A DNA stretch of 64,000 nt from Microvirga antarctica (GCF_017921815.1 NZ_JAGEMM010000009.1:55952-119951); one strand, 5' to 3'. Shown: positions 27,792 through 39,621, numbered from the stretch's first letter. The notes: a model not told the origin generated them from the sequence alone. A program made the numbers and translations.

Positions 27792-28703
27792 ATGAATACG
27801 ATTCGATGCCTTGTCGCCGTCTCCTTTTGTCTCGTCGCGTTGTCGGCGTCCGCCCAGGACAAGGGTACGCTGAACCCAAAACCGCTCCCGCCGCTTGCAA
27901 ACCCGGACAGCCCCACGGTCGCCGCCAAGGAACTGTTCGGACGCGCGGCAACAGCTGCGGCGCTTCAGCCCCAGGCCATCGGCAGCTACGCGCGGGGATG
28001 CGTGGCTGGCGCGGCTCATCTCCCGATCGACGGGGACACCTGGCAGGTGATGCGGCTTTCGCGAAACCGGAACTGGGGCCATCCCGATCTGATCCGGATG
28101 CTGCAGCGATTGTCGTCCCGTCTGCCGCAGATCAACGGATGGTCCGGCCTGCTGGTTGGCGACATTTCGCAGCCGCGCGGTGGGCCGATGATCACCGGCC
28201 ACGCGTCGCATCAGGTCGGCCTGGATGCTGATATCTGGCTCAGGCCCATGCCTGACCGGCGGCTGACCCGCGCCGAGCGGGAGGAGATGTCGGCCACCGA
28301 CATGGTTCGGTCTGATCTGCTCGACATCAATCCGTCTGTCTGGACGCCGCAGCACACGGCCTTGATCAAGGCGGCGGCGAGCGAGCCCTCAGTGGCCCGG
28401 GTCTTCGTGAACGCGGCGATCAAGAAGGCGCTGTGCCGAGAGGCGGGCGCGGACCGGGGCTGGCTCACCAAGGTGAGGCCGATCTTCGGGCACAATTACC
28501 ATTTCCACATCCGGATTGCCTGCCCGGCCGGGAATGCATCATGTGCGGATCAGGATCCGCCGCCAAGCGGCGATGGCTGCGGAGCCGAGCTTTCAGCCTG
28601 GTTCACCCCCCAGATGCTTCACCCGACCCCGGGCAAGCCCCGCCCGCCGCTGACCATGGCGCAACTGCCGGCCGAGTGCCGCCGCGTGCTCCAGGCGCCA
28701 TAG
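27792..28703 (+). CDS. mepA: Penicillin-insensitive murein endopeptidase
   Basis: 303-aa periplasmic LAS-family metallopeptidase that cleaves D,D cross-links in peptidoglycan. Signal peptide MNTIRCLVAVSFCLVALSAS; zinc ligands in ITGHASHQVGLDADIWL (H-x6-D) near residues 136-152 and GHNYHFHIRI near 233-242. Six or more mature cysteines (for example CREAGAD, CPAGNASC and GDGCGAEL) indicate disulfides, as in MepA. Confidence 0.94.
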   Translation: MNTIRCLVAVSFCLVALSASAQDKGTLNPKPLPPLANPDSPTVAAKELFGRAATAAALQPQAIGSYARGCVAGAAHLPIDGDTWQVMRLSRNRNWGHPDLIRMLQRLSSRLPQINGWSGLLVGDISQPRGGPMITGHASHQVGLDADIWLRPMPDRRLTRAEREEMSATDMVRSDLLDINPSVWTPQHTALIKAAASEPSVARVFVNAAIKKALCREAGADRGWLTKVRPIFGHNYHFHIRIACPAGNASCADQDPPPSGDGCGAELSAWFTPQMLHPTPGKPRPPLTMAQLPAECRRVLQAP

Positions 28704-28745
28704 GTCCGCCTGCCGCGAGCCGACAGACTGGTTGGCCGCGAGCCA

Positions 28746-28767
28746 AGCGGCGGCCACGGCCGCCGCT
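28746..28767. terminator. Perfect inverted repeat between mepA and msrA
   Basis: 10-bp arms AGCGGCGGCC/GGCCGCCGCT around 2 nt, located between two convergent stops. No T-tract, so termination is only suggested by position. Confidence 0.45.
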
Positions 28768-28776
28768 CATATCGCT

Positions 28777-29436
28777 TTACGCAGCTTTGACGCCTGTCCC
28801 AATCGGGCAAGCGACGCCCGTGCCCCCGATACCGCAATACCCGTTCGGGTTCTTGGCGAGATATTGCTGGTGATAGGCCTCAGCATAGTAGAACGGGCCT
28901 TCATCGGTGATTTCAGTGGTAATGGCCGGAAGGCCCTTGGCCGCCAGCGCTTCACCATAGATGCGCCGTGACTCCTCGGCAGCGCGGCGCTGCTTCTCGT
29001 CCGCCACGTAGATCGCGGACCGGTACTGCGTGCCGATATCGTTGCCCTGGCGCATGCCTTGTGTCGGATTGTGATTTTCCCAGAACGCTTTCAGCAGGGT
29101 CTCATAGGAAATCTTGTGGGGATCGAACGCGACGAGCACCACTTCCGTATGGCCGGTCCGGCCGCTGCAGACTTCTTCATAGGTCGGGTTGGGGGTCGAG
29201 CCGCCGGCGTAGCCCACCGCCGTCGTCACGATTCCGTCGCCCATTTCCCAGAATTTCCGCTCCGCGCCCCAGAAGCAGCCCAGACCGAACACGGCGGTCT
29301 CGACGCCGGCGGGAAACGGGCCATGAAGCCGGCTCCCGTTGACGAAATGCTCCGCGGCGGTCGGGATGGCATCAGGCCGTCCCGGAAGAGCATCGGCCGC
29401 ATGAGGGATATCGAGGGATTTGAGATTCTTGAACAT
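28777..29436 (-). CDS. msrA: Peptide-methionine (S)-S-oxide reductase
   Basis: 219-aa repair enzyme. Catalytic Cys is in [14 protein letters not shown], with [20 protein letters not shown] and [13 protein letters not shown] as family blocks. Resolving cysteines lie near the C-terminus ([14 protein letters not shown]). ATG 29436 (MFKNLKSLD) is preferred to an upstream in-frame ATG at 29484. It has an N-terminal extension of about 45 residues before the catalytic domain, common in this subfamily. Confidence 0.95.
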   Translation of the reverse strand: MFKNLKSLDIPHAADALPGRPDAIPTAAEHFVNGSRLHGPFPAGVETAVFGLGCFWGAERKFWEMGDGIVTTAVGYAGGSTPNPTYEEVCSGRTGHTEVVLVAFDPHKISYETLLKAFWENHNPTQGMRQGNDIGTQYRSAIYVADEKQRRAAEESRRIYGEALAAKGLPAITTEITDEGPFYYAEAYHQQYLAKNPNGYCGIGGTGVACPIGTGVKAA

Positions 29437-29515
29437 GGCGCATTCTCTCGTTGGGGTCTCCCTTATGTAGGGACTTCCCGCCAAAACGCGAGAGTGTGGC
29501 GTTCAACCAGGCCAC

Positions 29516-29836
29516 TTACCGACCGGCGAGATAACCGATGGGCTCCAGCGGCTTCTGGCCGAGCCACAGGAGAAACGCCCCGATAAAGAATGCTGTCACG
29601 GAGGCCGGCAACTGCACGAGGTGAACCAGAACCGGGTCCCACACCACCGGATGAAGCTGAGCCGTCACTTTGGCCTGAAGGCCGGTCACCCCTGCGGGAA
29701 ACACGGAATTGATCATCCCGGCCACCGACGTGAAGGAGATCGCGTTATTGACGATCGATCGCGTCCCGTCGATGACCAGACCGACGAACCCCGCGGCGAC
29801 AAGGAGGAGGCCCAAACTGCGCGCCAGAAACTTCAA
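29516..29836 (-). CDS. Hypothetical two-helix membrane protein
   Basis: 106 aa with hydrophobic segments at about residues 5-25 (LARSLGLLLVAAGFVGLVID) and 75-93 (ASVTAFFIGAFLLWLG). The intervening loop of about 50 residues is probably periplasmic. No family recognised with certainty; similar small proteins occur beside tRNA genes in Rhizobiales. Confidence 0.65.
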   Translation of the reverse strand: MKFLARSLGLLLVAAGFVGLVIDGTRSIVNNAISFTSVAGMINSVFPAGVTGLQAKVTAQLHPVVWDPVLVHLVQLPASVTAFFIGAFLLWLGQKPLEPIGYLAGR

Positions 29837-30035
29837 CGGGACACCCCTGCCAGAACCAAGAGCTACAGTTTAGTCTGTTTTCCAACGCCGGCAAAGCCTT
29901 CCCTGAAGTTCGACCTTGCCTTCCGCCCGGTTTTGGCGATACAGGACCCTCCTCCGCCGACGACGCGGAGAAACACCAGCCCCATTCTCCGATGGAACCG
30001 CGCTGGTGTGGCGCGCCCCGCAGGGCGCGTATGAC

Positions 30036-30125
30036 GGAGGGGTGGCCGAGTGGTTGAAGGCGCACGCCTGGAAAGTGTGTATGCGGGAAACCGTATCGAG
30101 GGTTCGAATCCCTCTCCCTCCGCCA
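30036..30125 (+). tRNA. tRNA-Ser(GGA)
   Basis: 90 nt with encoded CCA. Acceptor GGAGGGG pairs with TCCCTCC, discriminator G. The anticodon stem CACGC/GTGTG encloses loop CTGGAAA, giving anticodon GGA (reads UCC/UCU). A long variable arm (ATGCGGGAAACCGTAT) confirms a class II tRNA, and the T loop is TTCGAAT. The metal-resistance island begins about 280 nt downstream, so it may be the integration site. Confidence 0.96.
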
Positions 30126-30404
30126 ACTTTCCATTCTAACTCCCTGATAGATAAGACCAAATTTTTTTCTAAGTCTGTTTGCCCCTACAATGGCCGCAAC
30201 CGCTCCGTCTGCTAGATCTCGTTCGCTTTGCTGGGAGACACACGCTTGCTCGGCAGAACTCTTGCCTCATCGAGGGGATGGCCCGTGCCCGCATTTGTAT
30301 CTCATGTAAAGAGCCGGGGGTGCCTCTGAAATAGGAGGGTGGCAAAACCCTGCTTTCCTGCGTGCGGGTCTCAATGGGTGGAGTGTTGATGACTGAGCTG
30401 ACCG
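30126..30404. other. Spacer between tRNA-Ser and repeat R1
   Basis: About 280 nt of lower-GC sequence with a T-rich patch after the tRNA. No gene seen. I looked for a copy of the tRNA 3' end elsewhere in the window and found none. Confidence 0.5.
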
Positions 30405-30830
30405 TGCGCCATGGCGACAATCGCCGCCCGCATAGGGAAGCGGTCGAATTCGGAGTCGCGCTATGGATTCAGAGCGCTATCGGGGGCCGGATGCGCAAGG
30501 ATCGTTCTTCTCGCAAATGGCCAACTGACACCCGTCGGGGAAGAACTTTCGATAACAGGCCATTTTCAACGCGAATGTCCAAGGGGCTGCAAAGCCGCCT
30601 ATCGGCCTCCCTGCAAAAACCTTTGATGCACCATGCAGCAGGCCCACTATGGCCAAAACAAAAAGAGGCATTCGGAAACGCTTGGGCGGAATCGGGAAGA
30701 GGGGCGCCAAGACGGTAATCGGGAGTGAACGGGGGCTATCAAGCCCTACCGCAGGCGCAGGAGGCCGAATTCGAACGCGCCCTGAGGGAATTCGCGAATC
30801 TCGCTAAAAATCCCGTCCAACCCTTGTCCG
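30405..30830 (+). repeat. Repeat R1 of a three-copy family flanking the metal island
   Basis: The core at 30437-30574 matches 44541-44677 (R3) with about 13 substitutions and one indel by my count, roughly 90% identity. A second conserved part at about 30650-30828 matches both R2 and R3 at lower identity. The latter encodes a decayed peptide ending A-Q-E-A-E-F-E-R-A-L-R then LAKNPVQPLS; in R1 a 56-codon frame (GTG 30725 to TAG 30895) is still open. The second part may be the tail of a recombinase-associated small gene, but this is a guess. Confidence 0.8.
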
Positions 30831-30960
30831 CGGCCGTCCTTCACCGCTTTCGTTATTTGGGAGTAGGAGGTAGCAAACTTGGCTTACGGACCTAGGTCCA
30901 AGAGACTTCCACCCTTGGTCCGCATGACCCCAAGGTTTTGCCGCTTGGTCGGCTCTGGCA

Positions 30961-31434
30961 TCAGGCCGCGCTGGGTCCCCGGTACCGGGCAAATGTCGTT
31001 TGGCCAGACGGTCCAAACAGGACCACCTCATAGGTGTCTGGTTCGACTCCCTCGACCTCCATGCCAGGTGAGCCGACGGGCATGCCGGGAACCGCCAAAC
31101 CTTTAGCTTTGGGCTTCTCGGCGAGGAGACGCTTGATCGCATCAGCAGGAACATGCCCCTCGATGACGTAGCTGCCGACCTCGGCCGTGTGGCAAGAGGC
31201 GAGGGCATCCGGAACGCCCAGCCGGACCTTCACTCGATTGACCTCGGCAGTCTCATGAATCTCGACTGGAAAGCCCGCGGCCTTGAGGTGGTTGACCCAG
31301 CCAGAACAGCAGCCGCAGGACGGGTCCTTGCTTACAACCACTTTCGGCAGGCCCGCCTGGCCGAAGGCGGGTTTCATGGTCAGGACGGCCCCCGTCGTGC
31401 CGAGAGCGGTCAGAAAATGGCGGCGGTCAAGCAT
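30961..31434 (-). CDS. DUF411 copper-resistance-associated protein
   Basis: 157-aa exported protein. A Tat-like signal (MLDRRHFLTALGTTGAVLTM) precedes the DUF411 domain with metal-binding cysteines in SKDPSCGCCSGWVNHLKAAG (residues about 40-60), and LASCHTAEVGSYVIEGHVPA and LAVPGMPVGSPGME, both family hallmarks. DUF411 genes cluster with copper-resistance operons. ATG 31434 follows AGGAG. First gene of the island after R1 and divergent from the His-rich peptide gene. Confidence 0.88.
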   Translation of the reverse strand: MLDRRHFLTALGTTGAVLTMKPAFGQAGLPKVVVSKDPSCGCCSGWVNHLKAAGFPVEIHETAEVNRVKVRLGVPDALASCHTAEVGSYVIEGHVPADAIKRLLAEKPKAKGLAVPGMPVGSPGMEVEGVEPDTYEVVLFGPSGQTTFARYRGPSAA

Positions 31435-31522
31435 AAGAGTCTCCTCAGGCAACAGTCCCTCACCCGCCTACGGAACCTAACACTAAGGCCATCGTTGGCG
31501 CTATGATCCCAGGGACGATGCC

Positions 31523-31882
31523 GTGCATGTGATCCGCTTCGTGTTCAGTCGCCTGATGATCGCGCTGGTGGCCATCGGCCTTAGCAGTGCGCCTCTGTAT
31601 GCGGTTGTTCAAGCTAATGCTCTACTTCATGCCCCATCTGCCTATGAGGTGGAATCCGCACACGCATCCCATAGCCAGCCCAATCACCACCACAGCGGTG
31701 CCTTAAGGACTTACGGGGTCGGGCAGATCTGCTGCCATCCCGGCTGCATCATGGCCGTCTTGCCGACCCCGATAAACTTGGCACAGAGCGAGCCAATATC
31801 CGAAGTAGTTCCAATCCCGCCGGACCTGGCCCCCGTGTCGGCCATACCTTCCCGCATCGACCATCCACCGAAACCCGCGTGA
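31523..31882 (+). CDS. Small secreted His/Cys-rich peptide, putative metal binder
   Basis: 119 aa from GTG 31523. A hydrophobic N-terminus (LMIALVAIGLSSAPLYAVV) is followed by His-rich SHSQPNHHHSG and a cysteine cluster GQICCHPGCIM. I do not recognise a named family. It resembles the 40086-40451 product in layout: signal, His patch, CC-x2/3-C, Pro-rich tail ending in basic/Pro residues. It sits upstream of the CopM-like gene in a copper block, so copper binding or sensing is plausible inference. Confidence 0.6.
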   Translation: MHVIRFVFSRLMIALVAIGLSSAPLYAVVQANALLHAPSAYEVESAHASHSQPNHHHSGALRTYGVGQICCHPGCIMAVLPTPINLAQSEPISEVVPIPPDLAPVSAIPSRIDHPPKPA

Positions 31883-31984
31883 GTCCCGTCAGAGGGGCAC
31901 GCCGCTCCTGATGGAAGCCGGCCCTTCGGCGCCCGCCGCGCCCGCGGTGATCGATGAACCTACCGCCCTTGGAAGGATACCCAA

Positions 31985-32476
31985 ATGACCATTCGAATGA
32001 TTGCTTTCGCCAGCGCCGTCCTGTCGGTCAGTGCCTGGAGCGCCTTGGCTCAACCGGCTCAGATGCAGCGCCCCTCAGGCGGACAGAGGACCATGTCGGC
32101 TGAGAGCCTGCCGGAGGAGTGCCGGGCTGCGGTCCAGGCCGACGGGCAGATGCAGAACATGCAGGGCATGGACATGTCAGGCATGATGCAGAACATGCAG
32201 GGCATGATGGCCAACATGAGCGAGGCTCGGAAGGGCTACATGGAGGCTATGATGAAGATGCATGGCCCTATGATGACCGGAATGATGATCAAGGATCCTG
32301 AGGTCGCCTTCATCTGCAGCATGATCCCCCACCATCAGAGCGCCATCGACATGGCTAACGTCGCCCTCAAGACCGGTGACAATGCAGAGGCCAAGATGAT
32401 GGCCGAGAAGGTTATCAAGGATCAGGGGCAAGAGATCACTCAGATGAAGGAATGGCTGAAGAAGAACACGAAGTAG
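31985..32476 (+). CDS. DUF305 (CopM-like) Met-rich copper-binding protein
   Basis: 163-aa periplasmic protein with signal peptide (cleavage near ALA-QP). A Met-rich stretch of about 25 methionines lies between residues 58 and 103 (QNMQGMDMSGMMQN and similar). The DUF305 ferritin-like helical motif is FICSMIPHHQSAIDMANVAL near residues 111-130. CopM of Synechocystis is a DUF305 copper binder. A hairpin terminator follows. Confidence 0.9.
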   Translation: MTIRMIAFASAVLSVSAWSALAQPAQMQRPSGGQRTMSAESLPEECRAAVQADGQMQNMQGMDMSGMMQNMQGMMANMSEARKGYMEAMMKMHGPMMTGMMIKDPEVAFICSMIPHHQSAIDMANVALKTGDNAEAKMMAEKVIKDQGQEITQMKEWLKKNTK

Positions 32477-32494
32477 GAAGGGCCGCATTAGCGA

Positions 32495-32528
32495 TAGCGA
32501 GCCCCGCCTTGGTTCTCGGGGCTCGCTA
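32495..32528 (+). terminator. Hairpin terminator after the DUF305 gene
   Basis: 11-bp perfect stem TAGCGAGCCCC/GGGGCTCGCTA with a 12-nt loop, 18 nt after the stop. Followed by only a weak T-stretch; convergent with the copA end. Confidence 0.6.
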
Positions 32529-32611
32529 TAGTCCTTCGCAAGATCCCGTTTGTTCGGGACCAATGACGGGGACCCTACAACCGGCTGATCTAACACCGTG
32601 CGAGAATTTCG

Positions 32612-34993
<2,382 letters not shown>

Positions 34994-35087
34994 GGTCGTT
35001 CTCCACTGCGTTTCCCTGTTAAGCAGACTGAGGCTTCCCATAATGGGAAGGTCAAGTCGCCGCCTAGGCGATCTGCCGACGCGTCTT

Positions 35088-36062
35088 CTACTTGCGCTTC
35101 TGGATCCGGACGACGCTGATCTGGCCGTTCACGCGGTCGGCCTGGAATAGGATGCGATCGCCTGCCTTCACGCCCTTCAGGACTGCTGGATCTTGCGCCC
35201 GGAACACCATCGTCATGGCATCCATGTTCAGGTTTGGGATGGGCCCGTGGTCGATAGTCACCTTGCCCTGAGCGGCGTCGATCTTCTCGACAGTGCCGGA
35301 GACAGTGGGGATATTTGCCGCCGCTACCGGCAGGGCCGCAGTCTGGGCCGAGATCGGTTGTGACGTGCCGGATCCGAACCGCACGACGGAGATCTGTCCG
35401 TTCACGCGGTCGGCCTGAAACTGTACCTTGTCGCCAGCCTTCACGCCTTGGAGCAGAGCAGGATCCTGAACCCGGAACACCATGGTCATGGCATCCATGT
35501 CGAGGTTGGAAATGGGGCCATGGTCGATTGTGACCTTGCCTGCGCCTGCGTCGACTTTCTCCACCATGCCGGACACCATGGGCAACTGGCTTGCGATGGC
35601 TGGCTGCGCGGCGGCCGGGGCCGGGGCAGCGGCCTGCATCTGCGCGGTCTGCCCGGCCTTTTGATCAAGGGGACCAGAGCCATGTGGCGGCTGGTCTGCC
35701 TTGGCACGATAGTCCCCTTGGCGGTTGCGGACCTGCCACTCCTTAAGCTCGGAAATCTGCCTCTGCTGCTCGTCCAGGATCTTCTGTGCGACTCGGCGGA
35801 GCTGCTCGTCGGCGCCGTGCTCAAGCTGCGTCCTTGCAAGGAATATCAGGTCTTCATGGTGGGCGATGAGGAGCGCCGCGAAGTCCCTGTCAGGATCGCC
35901 TGCAAGCTTCATATTATTGAAGCGGTCGTCCATGACCTCGCGGACGCGCTCGTAGGCGGCCGATGCCCCCTTAGCGGGCTGTGCCTGCGCAAATCCATTC
36001 GTGCCAATGGCGCCGATAATCAGTACGGCACCGGCGGTGAGGGTGACGGTAAAGCGGTTCAT
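35088..36062 (-). CDS. DUF305 - CusF - CusF fusion, periplasmic copper chaperone
   Basis: 324 aa with a signal peptide ([20 protein letters not shown]). Residues about 30-110 form a DUF305-type helical domain ([20 protein letters not shown], then [16 protein letters not shown]). A Pro/Ala linker follows, then two tandem CusF-like barrels at about 160-235 and 250-322, each with [20 protein letters not shown] and MDAMTMVFR. The His and Met ligands of CusF are present, but the Trp beside the site is replaced by Met/Leu text (NLDMDAMTM). The two barrels are very similar, suggesting recent duplication. Expected role: buffer periplasmic Cu(I) and hand it to export. Confidence 0.88.
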   Translation of the reverse strand: MNRFTVTLTAGAVLIIGAIGTNGFAQAQPAKGASAAYERVREVMDDRFNNMKLAGDPDRDFAALLIAHHEDLIFLARTQLEHGADEQLRRVAQKILDEQQRQISELKEWQVRNRQGDYRAKADQPPHGSGPLDQKAGQTAQMQAAAPAPAAAQPAIASQLPMVSGMVEKVDAGAGKVTIDHGPISNLDMDAMTMVFRVQDPALLQGVKAGDKVQFQADRVNGQISVVRFGSGTSQPISAQTAALPVAAANIPTVSGTVEKIDAAQGKVTIDHGPIPNLNMDAMTMVFRAQDPAVLKGVKAGDRILFQADRVNGQISVVRIQKRK

Positions 36063-36161
36063 AATAATGCCTCTCGTCCGGAAGGATCGCCCCGCAACGT
36101 CGGTTGCGCGGGACGATCGGGCCTTACGAGCCCTTCTTGAATAACATGACGCGATTGTGCG

Positions 36162-36653
36162 TCACTTCACGACCACGATGCCGTGCATGCCGGACTCGTA
36201 GTGGCCCGGGATTAGGCAGGCGAACTCGTAGGTGCCGGCCTTGGTGAAGCGCCAGACAATGTCGTCAGCGCCGCTTGGTGCGAGCCGCTTCCCGTTCGGG
36301 TCGTCGTGCTCCATGTCCGGGTTCTTCTCCATCTGGATCTTGTGCTTCGCGTTGTTCGCGACAGAGTCGAGCATGAACTCGTGATCTACCTTGCCGCCGT
36401 TCTTGAGGACGAACTTCACCTGTTCGCCGCGTTTGATCTCGACCTTGTTCGGCTCGAACAGCATCTTTGCGTCCTCGGTCTCCTTCATGGTGACCTCGAT
36501 TGTGCGGGCGACAGGTTTCACTGGGTCGCCCGGCTCGCCCGCCGCGAACGACTTGTGGCTGTGGCCCGGCTCACCAGGGGCGGCGAGTGCCAGCCCGGCA
36601 GAGAGTGTCAGCACCCCGGCGGCGGCTATGAGGGCAGAATTACGTGTCTTCAT
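36162..36653 (-). CDS. Cupredoxin-domain periplasmic copper protein
   Basis: 163-aa blue-copper-like protein with signal peptide (ALIAAAGVLTLSAGLALAAP). Type-1 copper ligands are recognisable: His in KVDHEFML and the C-terminal Cys-x-x-x-x-His-x-x-x-x-Met cluster in EFACLIPGHYESGMHGI. ATG 36653 is chosen. It lies between the multicopper oxidase (33 nt upstream) and the DUF305-CusF gene, so it likely carries electrons or copper for that oxidase. Confidence 0.9.
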   Translation of the reverse strand: MKTRNSALIAAAGVLTLSAGLALAAPGEPGHSHKSFAAGEPGDPVKPVARTIEVTMKETEDAKMLFEPNKVEIKRGEQVKFVLKNGGKVDHEFMLDSVANNAKHKIQMEKNPDMEHDDPNGKRLAPSGADDIVWRFTKAGTYEFACLIPGHYESGMHGIVVVK

Positions 36654-36686
36654 TGATTGCTCCTTTGGCATCGGTTCTTGTCGGGA

Positions 36687-38099
36687 TCAGTGATTGTCGT
36701 GGTTGCCCGCCTTGCGGATCGGGTGCTTGCGCGGATCGATGGCTCGGAACTCTGCCGCCTTCACGTTGCTGTCGGGAGGGGCTGCCCGGGTGGGCTCGGC
36801 GAGTTTCTCGCCCGTCCACTCGTACGCGACGGTTCCCTCCGGGTGCTTGTACCAGCCGGGGTCCTTGTAATCGTCGGCCGCGAGGCCCGGCCGCACCTTC
36901 ACGACGGAGAACATGCCGCCCATCTCGACGGGGCCGAACTGCGCGAAGCCCGTCATCATCGGCAACGTGTTGTCAGGCAGGGGCATCTCCATCGAGCCCA
37001 TTTCCCCCATGCCCCTGCCGCCCATCGGCATGTAGCCCGGGGCAAGCTTCTTGATGGCGGGGGCCGTCTTGTTCATGTTCACGCCGATGTAGGTCTTCAC
37101 GTCATGGCCCATGGCGTTCATGGTGTGGTGCGACTTGTGGCAGTGAATCGCCCAGTCACCGGGTGCATCTGCGACGAACTCGAACGCCCGCATCTGCCCG
37201 ACCGCCACGTCGATCGAAACCTCCGGCCACGCCGCTCCTTCTGGCACCCAGCCGCCATCCGTGCCGGTGACCTTGAAGTCGTAGCCGTGCATGTGAATCG
37301 GGTGGTTGGTCATGGTCAGGTTGCCGAACCGGACGCGGACCTTGTCGCCCTGACGCACCACGAGCGGATCGATGCCGGGGAACACGCGCGAGTTCCAGCA
37401 CCAGAGATTGAAGTCGAGCATCGTGTTGACCTTCGGCACGTAGCTTCCAGCCTCGATGTCGAACGCGTTGAGCAGGAACACGAAGTCGCGATCGACGCGG
37501 CGCTCGGCCGGGTCGCGCGGATGCACGACGAAGAAGCCCATCATGCCCATCGCCATCTGGACCATCTCGTCCGAGTGGGGGTGGTACATGAAGGTGCCGG
37601 ACTTTTGGCAGATGAACTCGTAGACGAATGTCTTGCCCGGAGGGATATGCGGTTGGGTCAGGCCGCCGACCCCGTCCATGCCGTTGGGCAAAAGCTGGCC
37701 ATGCCAGTGAACCGCAGTGTTCTCCGGCAGTTTGTTGGTGACGAAGATACGCACCCTGTCGCCCTCGACCGCCTCGATGGTCGGCCCCGGCGATTGGCCG
37801 TTGTAGCCCCATAGGTGCGCCTTCATGCCGGGCGCGAGCTCGCGCACAACAGGCTCGGCCACGAGGTGGAACTCCTTCCAATCCCCATTCTGGCGCCAGG
37901 GCAGAGTCCAGCCGTTAAGGGTGACGACGGGTTGGTAGTCCGGCCCGCTCTTCGGGTAGAGTGGCGGCTGCATCGTGCCCTCCGCCATAGTCGGCGCCTC
38001 AGGCAGGCTCGCCGCCTGCGTGCGTCCGCTGATCATGGATGCACCGGCAAGAGTCAGGCCTCCGGCCCCGAGGAAGTTCCTGCGTGAAAGGTCGGTCAT
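36687..38099 (-). CDS. Multicopper oxidase (CopA/CueO-like cuprous oxidase)
   Basis: 470 aa with a Tat signal (DLSRRNFLGAGGLTLAGASM). The four copper-ligand blocks are intact: HWHGQLLPNG, MYHPHSDEM, NHPIHMHGYDF and the terminal HCHKSHHTMNAMGH. A Met/Gly-rich segment (GGRGMGEMGSMEMP) near residue 385 likely binds Cu(I). Expected to oxidise Cu(I) in the periplasm. ATG 38099 is the start that opens the Tat signal. Member of the leftward copper operon, 13 nt after tolC. Confidence 0.93.
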   Translation of the reverse strand: MTDLSRRNFLGAGGLTLAGASMISGRTQAASLPEAPTMAEGTMQPPLYPKSGPDYQPVVTLNGWTLPWRQNGDWKEFHLVAEPVVRELAPGMKAHLWGYNGQSPGPTIEAVEGDRVRIFVTNKLPENTAVHWHGQLLPNGMDGVGGLTQPHIPPGKTFVYEFICQKSGTFMYHPHSDEMVQMAMGMMGFFVVHPRDPAERRVDRDFVFLLNAFDIEAGSYVPKVNTMLDFNLWCWNSRVFPGIDPLVVRQGDKVRVRFGNLTMTNHPIHMHGYDFKVTGTDGGWVPEGAAWPEVSIDVAVGQMRAFEFVADAPGDWAIHCHKSHHTMNAMGHDVKTYIGVNMNKTAPAIKKLAPGYMPMGGRGMGEMGSMEMPLPDNTLPMMTGFAQFGPVEMGGMFSVVKVRPGLAADDYKDPGWYKHPEGTVAYEWTGEKLAEPTRAAPPDSNVKAAEFRAIDPRKHPIRKAGNHDNH

Positions 38100-38112
38100 T
38101 GGTCTTTCCCTC

Positions 38113-39600
38113 TCAGTGTCCACCGCCACCGCCGCCAGCGGCAGCAGTCACAGGTGTGCCGCCACCTTCACCGCCGCTGCCGCCCCCACCCCCGACGAGT
38201 GCGGCCTTGAGGTCGGTTGAGGCGATCCAGAAATCGCGACGGGCGTTTATGGCGTCGACGTTGCTGAGGATGCGGGCTCGGGCGTCGAGGATGAGCTGGC
38301 TGACGTCGACAAGCATCCCGCTGTACTGAAGCAGTGCCTCGTCCTGGATGGTTTTCTGCAAAGGCAGGACACGACCCTGATAGTGGCGGGCGAGGTCGTG
38401 GTTGCCGCGGTAGCGTAGATAGGCCTCGCGTGTCTCCGAGCGGGCGTTCACGGCCAGCTCGGCCAGGCGGTTCGCCGCGGCCATGTAAGTTTCCTGAGCA
38501 TTGCGCACTGCCGTACCGCCGAAGTCGAAGATCGGGATCTGAAATTCGACCTCCAAGCCCTGGCGTTTGATCCTCTCACGATCGACTGCCACGCCCTCCG
38601 GCCCCACGGCAAAAGATGTGGCGCGCTCATAACTGGAGATCCCAGCGAGCTCGATATCCGTCACCAAGCGGGTAGCGTTTGTAAGTCCGTACTGTCCAGC
38701 GACGGCGTTCAGGTCGTGGCGCAGCGCCTGGATGTCGACTCGCTTCTCCAGCGCCTGGCGTTCGATGTCCTTCGCCGAAGCAATGCGAGCCGGCAAGGGT
38801 GGCAAGGAATTCGGTAGGCGGAAGTCGAGGTCGCGGTCCCACAGCCCTAGCTGCCTAATCAGGCGTTCGCGGGCAACTTTCTGCTCGATGCGGGAACGGG
38901 CAAGCTGGGCCCCAAGTTCCTGGTAGAACGCGTGCTCGCGGGCCTGCTCCAGCTTGTTGAGGGCGCCGCTTTCGCCGAGCTGCTTGGTGAGCTCGGAAGC
39001 GGTCTCCGCCGTCCCGAGCGCCTGCTGCATAAAGGCGACCTGCTGGTTGGCAGCAATGGCCCGGTAATATTCTCGGCGGGTCTCGGCGGCGAGCCTGAGC
39101 ACGGCCTCGGCGGTGCGGAATTGGGCAGCGCGGAACCGCTGCTCGGCGATAGCGGTGCGCGCGGGCAGCGTGGCCAGTTCAAACAGGCCGATCAGGATCT
39201 GGCGTTCGATCTCGAGCTCCAGACTGCCGCCAAGTCGCGACAGGGCCACCGTCGGGTTTGGGGGCAGACTCGTCTGGACGTATTCGGCCTCAGAGACTCC
39301 GAGTTCGTTGAATGCGACTTGCAATCCCCTGTTCTTGAGCAGAGCGATTTGAACCGCGCTGTCCGCGGTTAAAGGCCGCTTGAGAAGAACCTCGGCCTGC
39401 TGCTGCGTCGCGAGGGCGCCGGCCTCGTTGGTAACCTTCACGACATCCTTGTTCAGCTCGGCGTAAGCAACCGTCTGCGCGGTTGACAGCCCGCCATCAG
39501 CCGAGAACGACACGCAGCCGCCCAGCATCAGGGTAGCGGCCACGCCCCCGAGCAGCCGCAGCCCGGGCCCCCGTCCAGCATGTCCATTGTCGGTCATCAT
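38113..39600 (-). CDS. TolC-family outer-membrane efflux lipoprotein
   Basis: 495 aa, lipobox LMLGGC near residue 30, then two outer-membrane efflux repeats with long helices (VARERLIRQLGLWDRDLDF; AYLRYRGNHDLARHY). The last 30 residues are a Gly-rich tail (GGGGGSGGEGGG, ending GGGGGGH), odd for the family. No RND pump or membrane-fusion protein lies in the window, so its inner-membrane partner is unknown. ATG 39600 follows AGGA. Confidence 0.88.
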   Translation of the reverse strand: MMTDNGHAGRGPGLRLLGGVAATLMLGGCVSFSADGGLSTAQTVAYAELNKDVVKVTNEAGALATQQQAEVLLKRPLTADSAVQIALLKNRGLQVAFNELGVSEAEYVQTSLPPNPTVALSRLGGSLELEIERQILIGLFELATLPARTAIAEQRFRAAQFRTAEAVLRLAAETRREYYRAIAANQQVAFMQQALGTAETASELTKQLGESGALNKLEQAREHAFYQELGAQLARSRIEQKVARERLIRQLGLWDRDLDFRLPNSLPPLPARIASAKDIERQALEKRVDIQALRHDLNAVAGQYGLTNATRLVTDIELAGISSYERATSFAVGPEGVAVDRERIKRQGLEVEFQIPIFDFGGTAVRNAQETYMAAANRLAELAVNARSETREAYLRYRGNHDLARHYQGRVLPLQKTIQDEALLQYSGMLVDVSQLILDARARILSNVDAINARRDFWIASTDLKAALVGGGGGSGGEGGGTPVTAAAGGGGGGH

Positions 39601-39621
39601 TCTACTGTCCTTGCGCATGGG

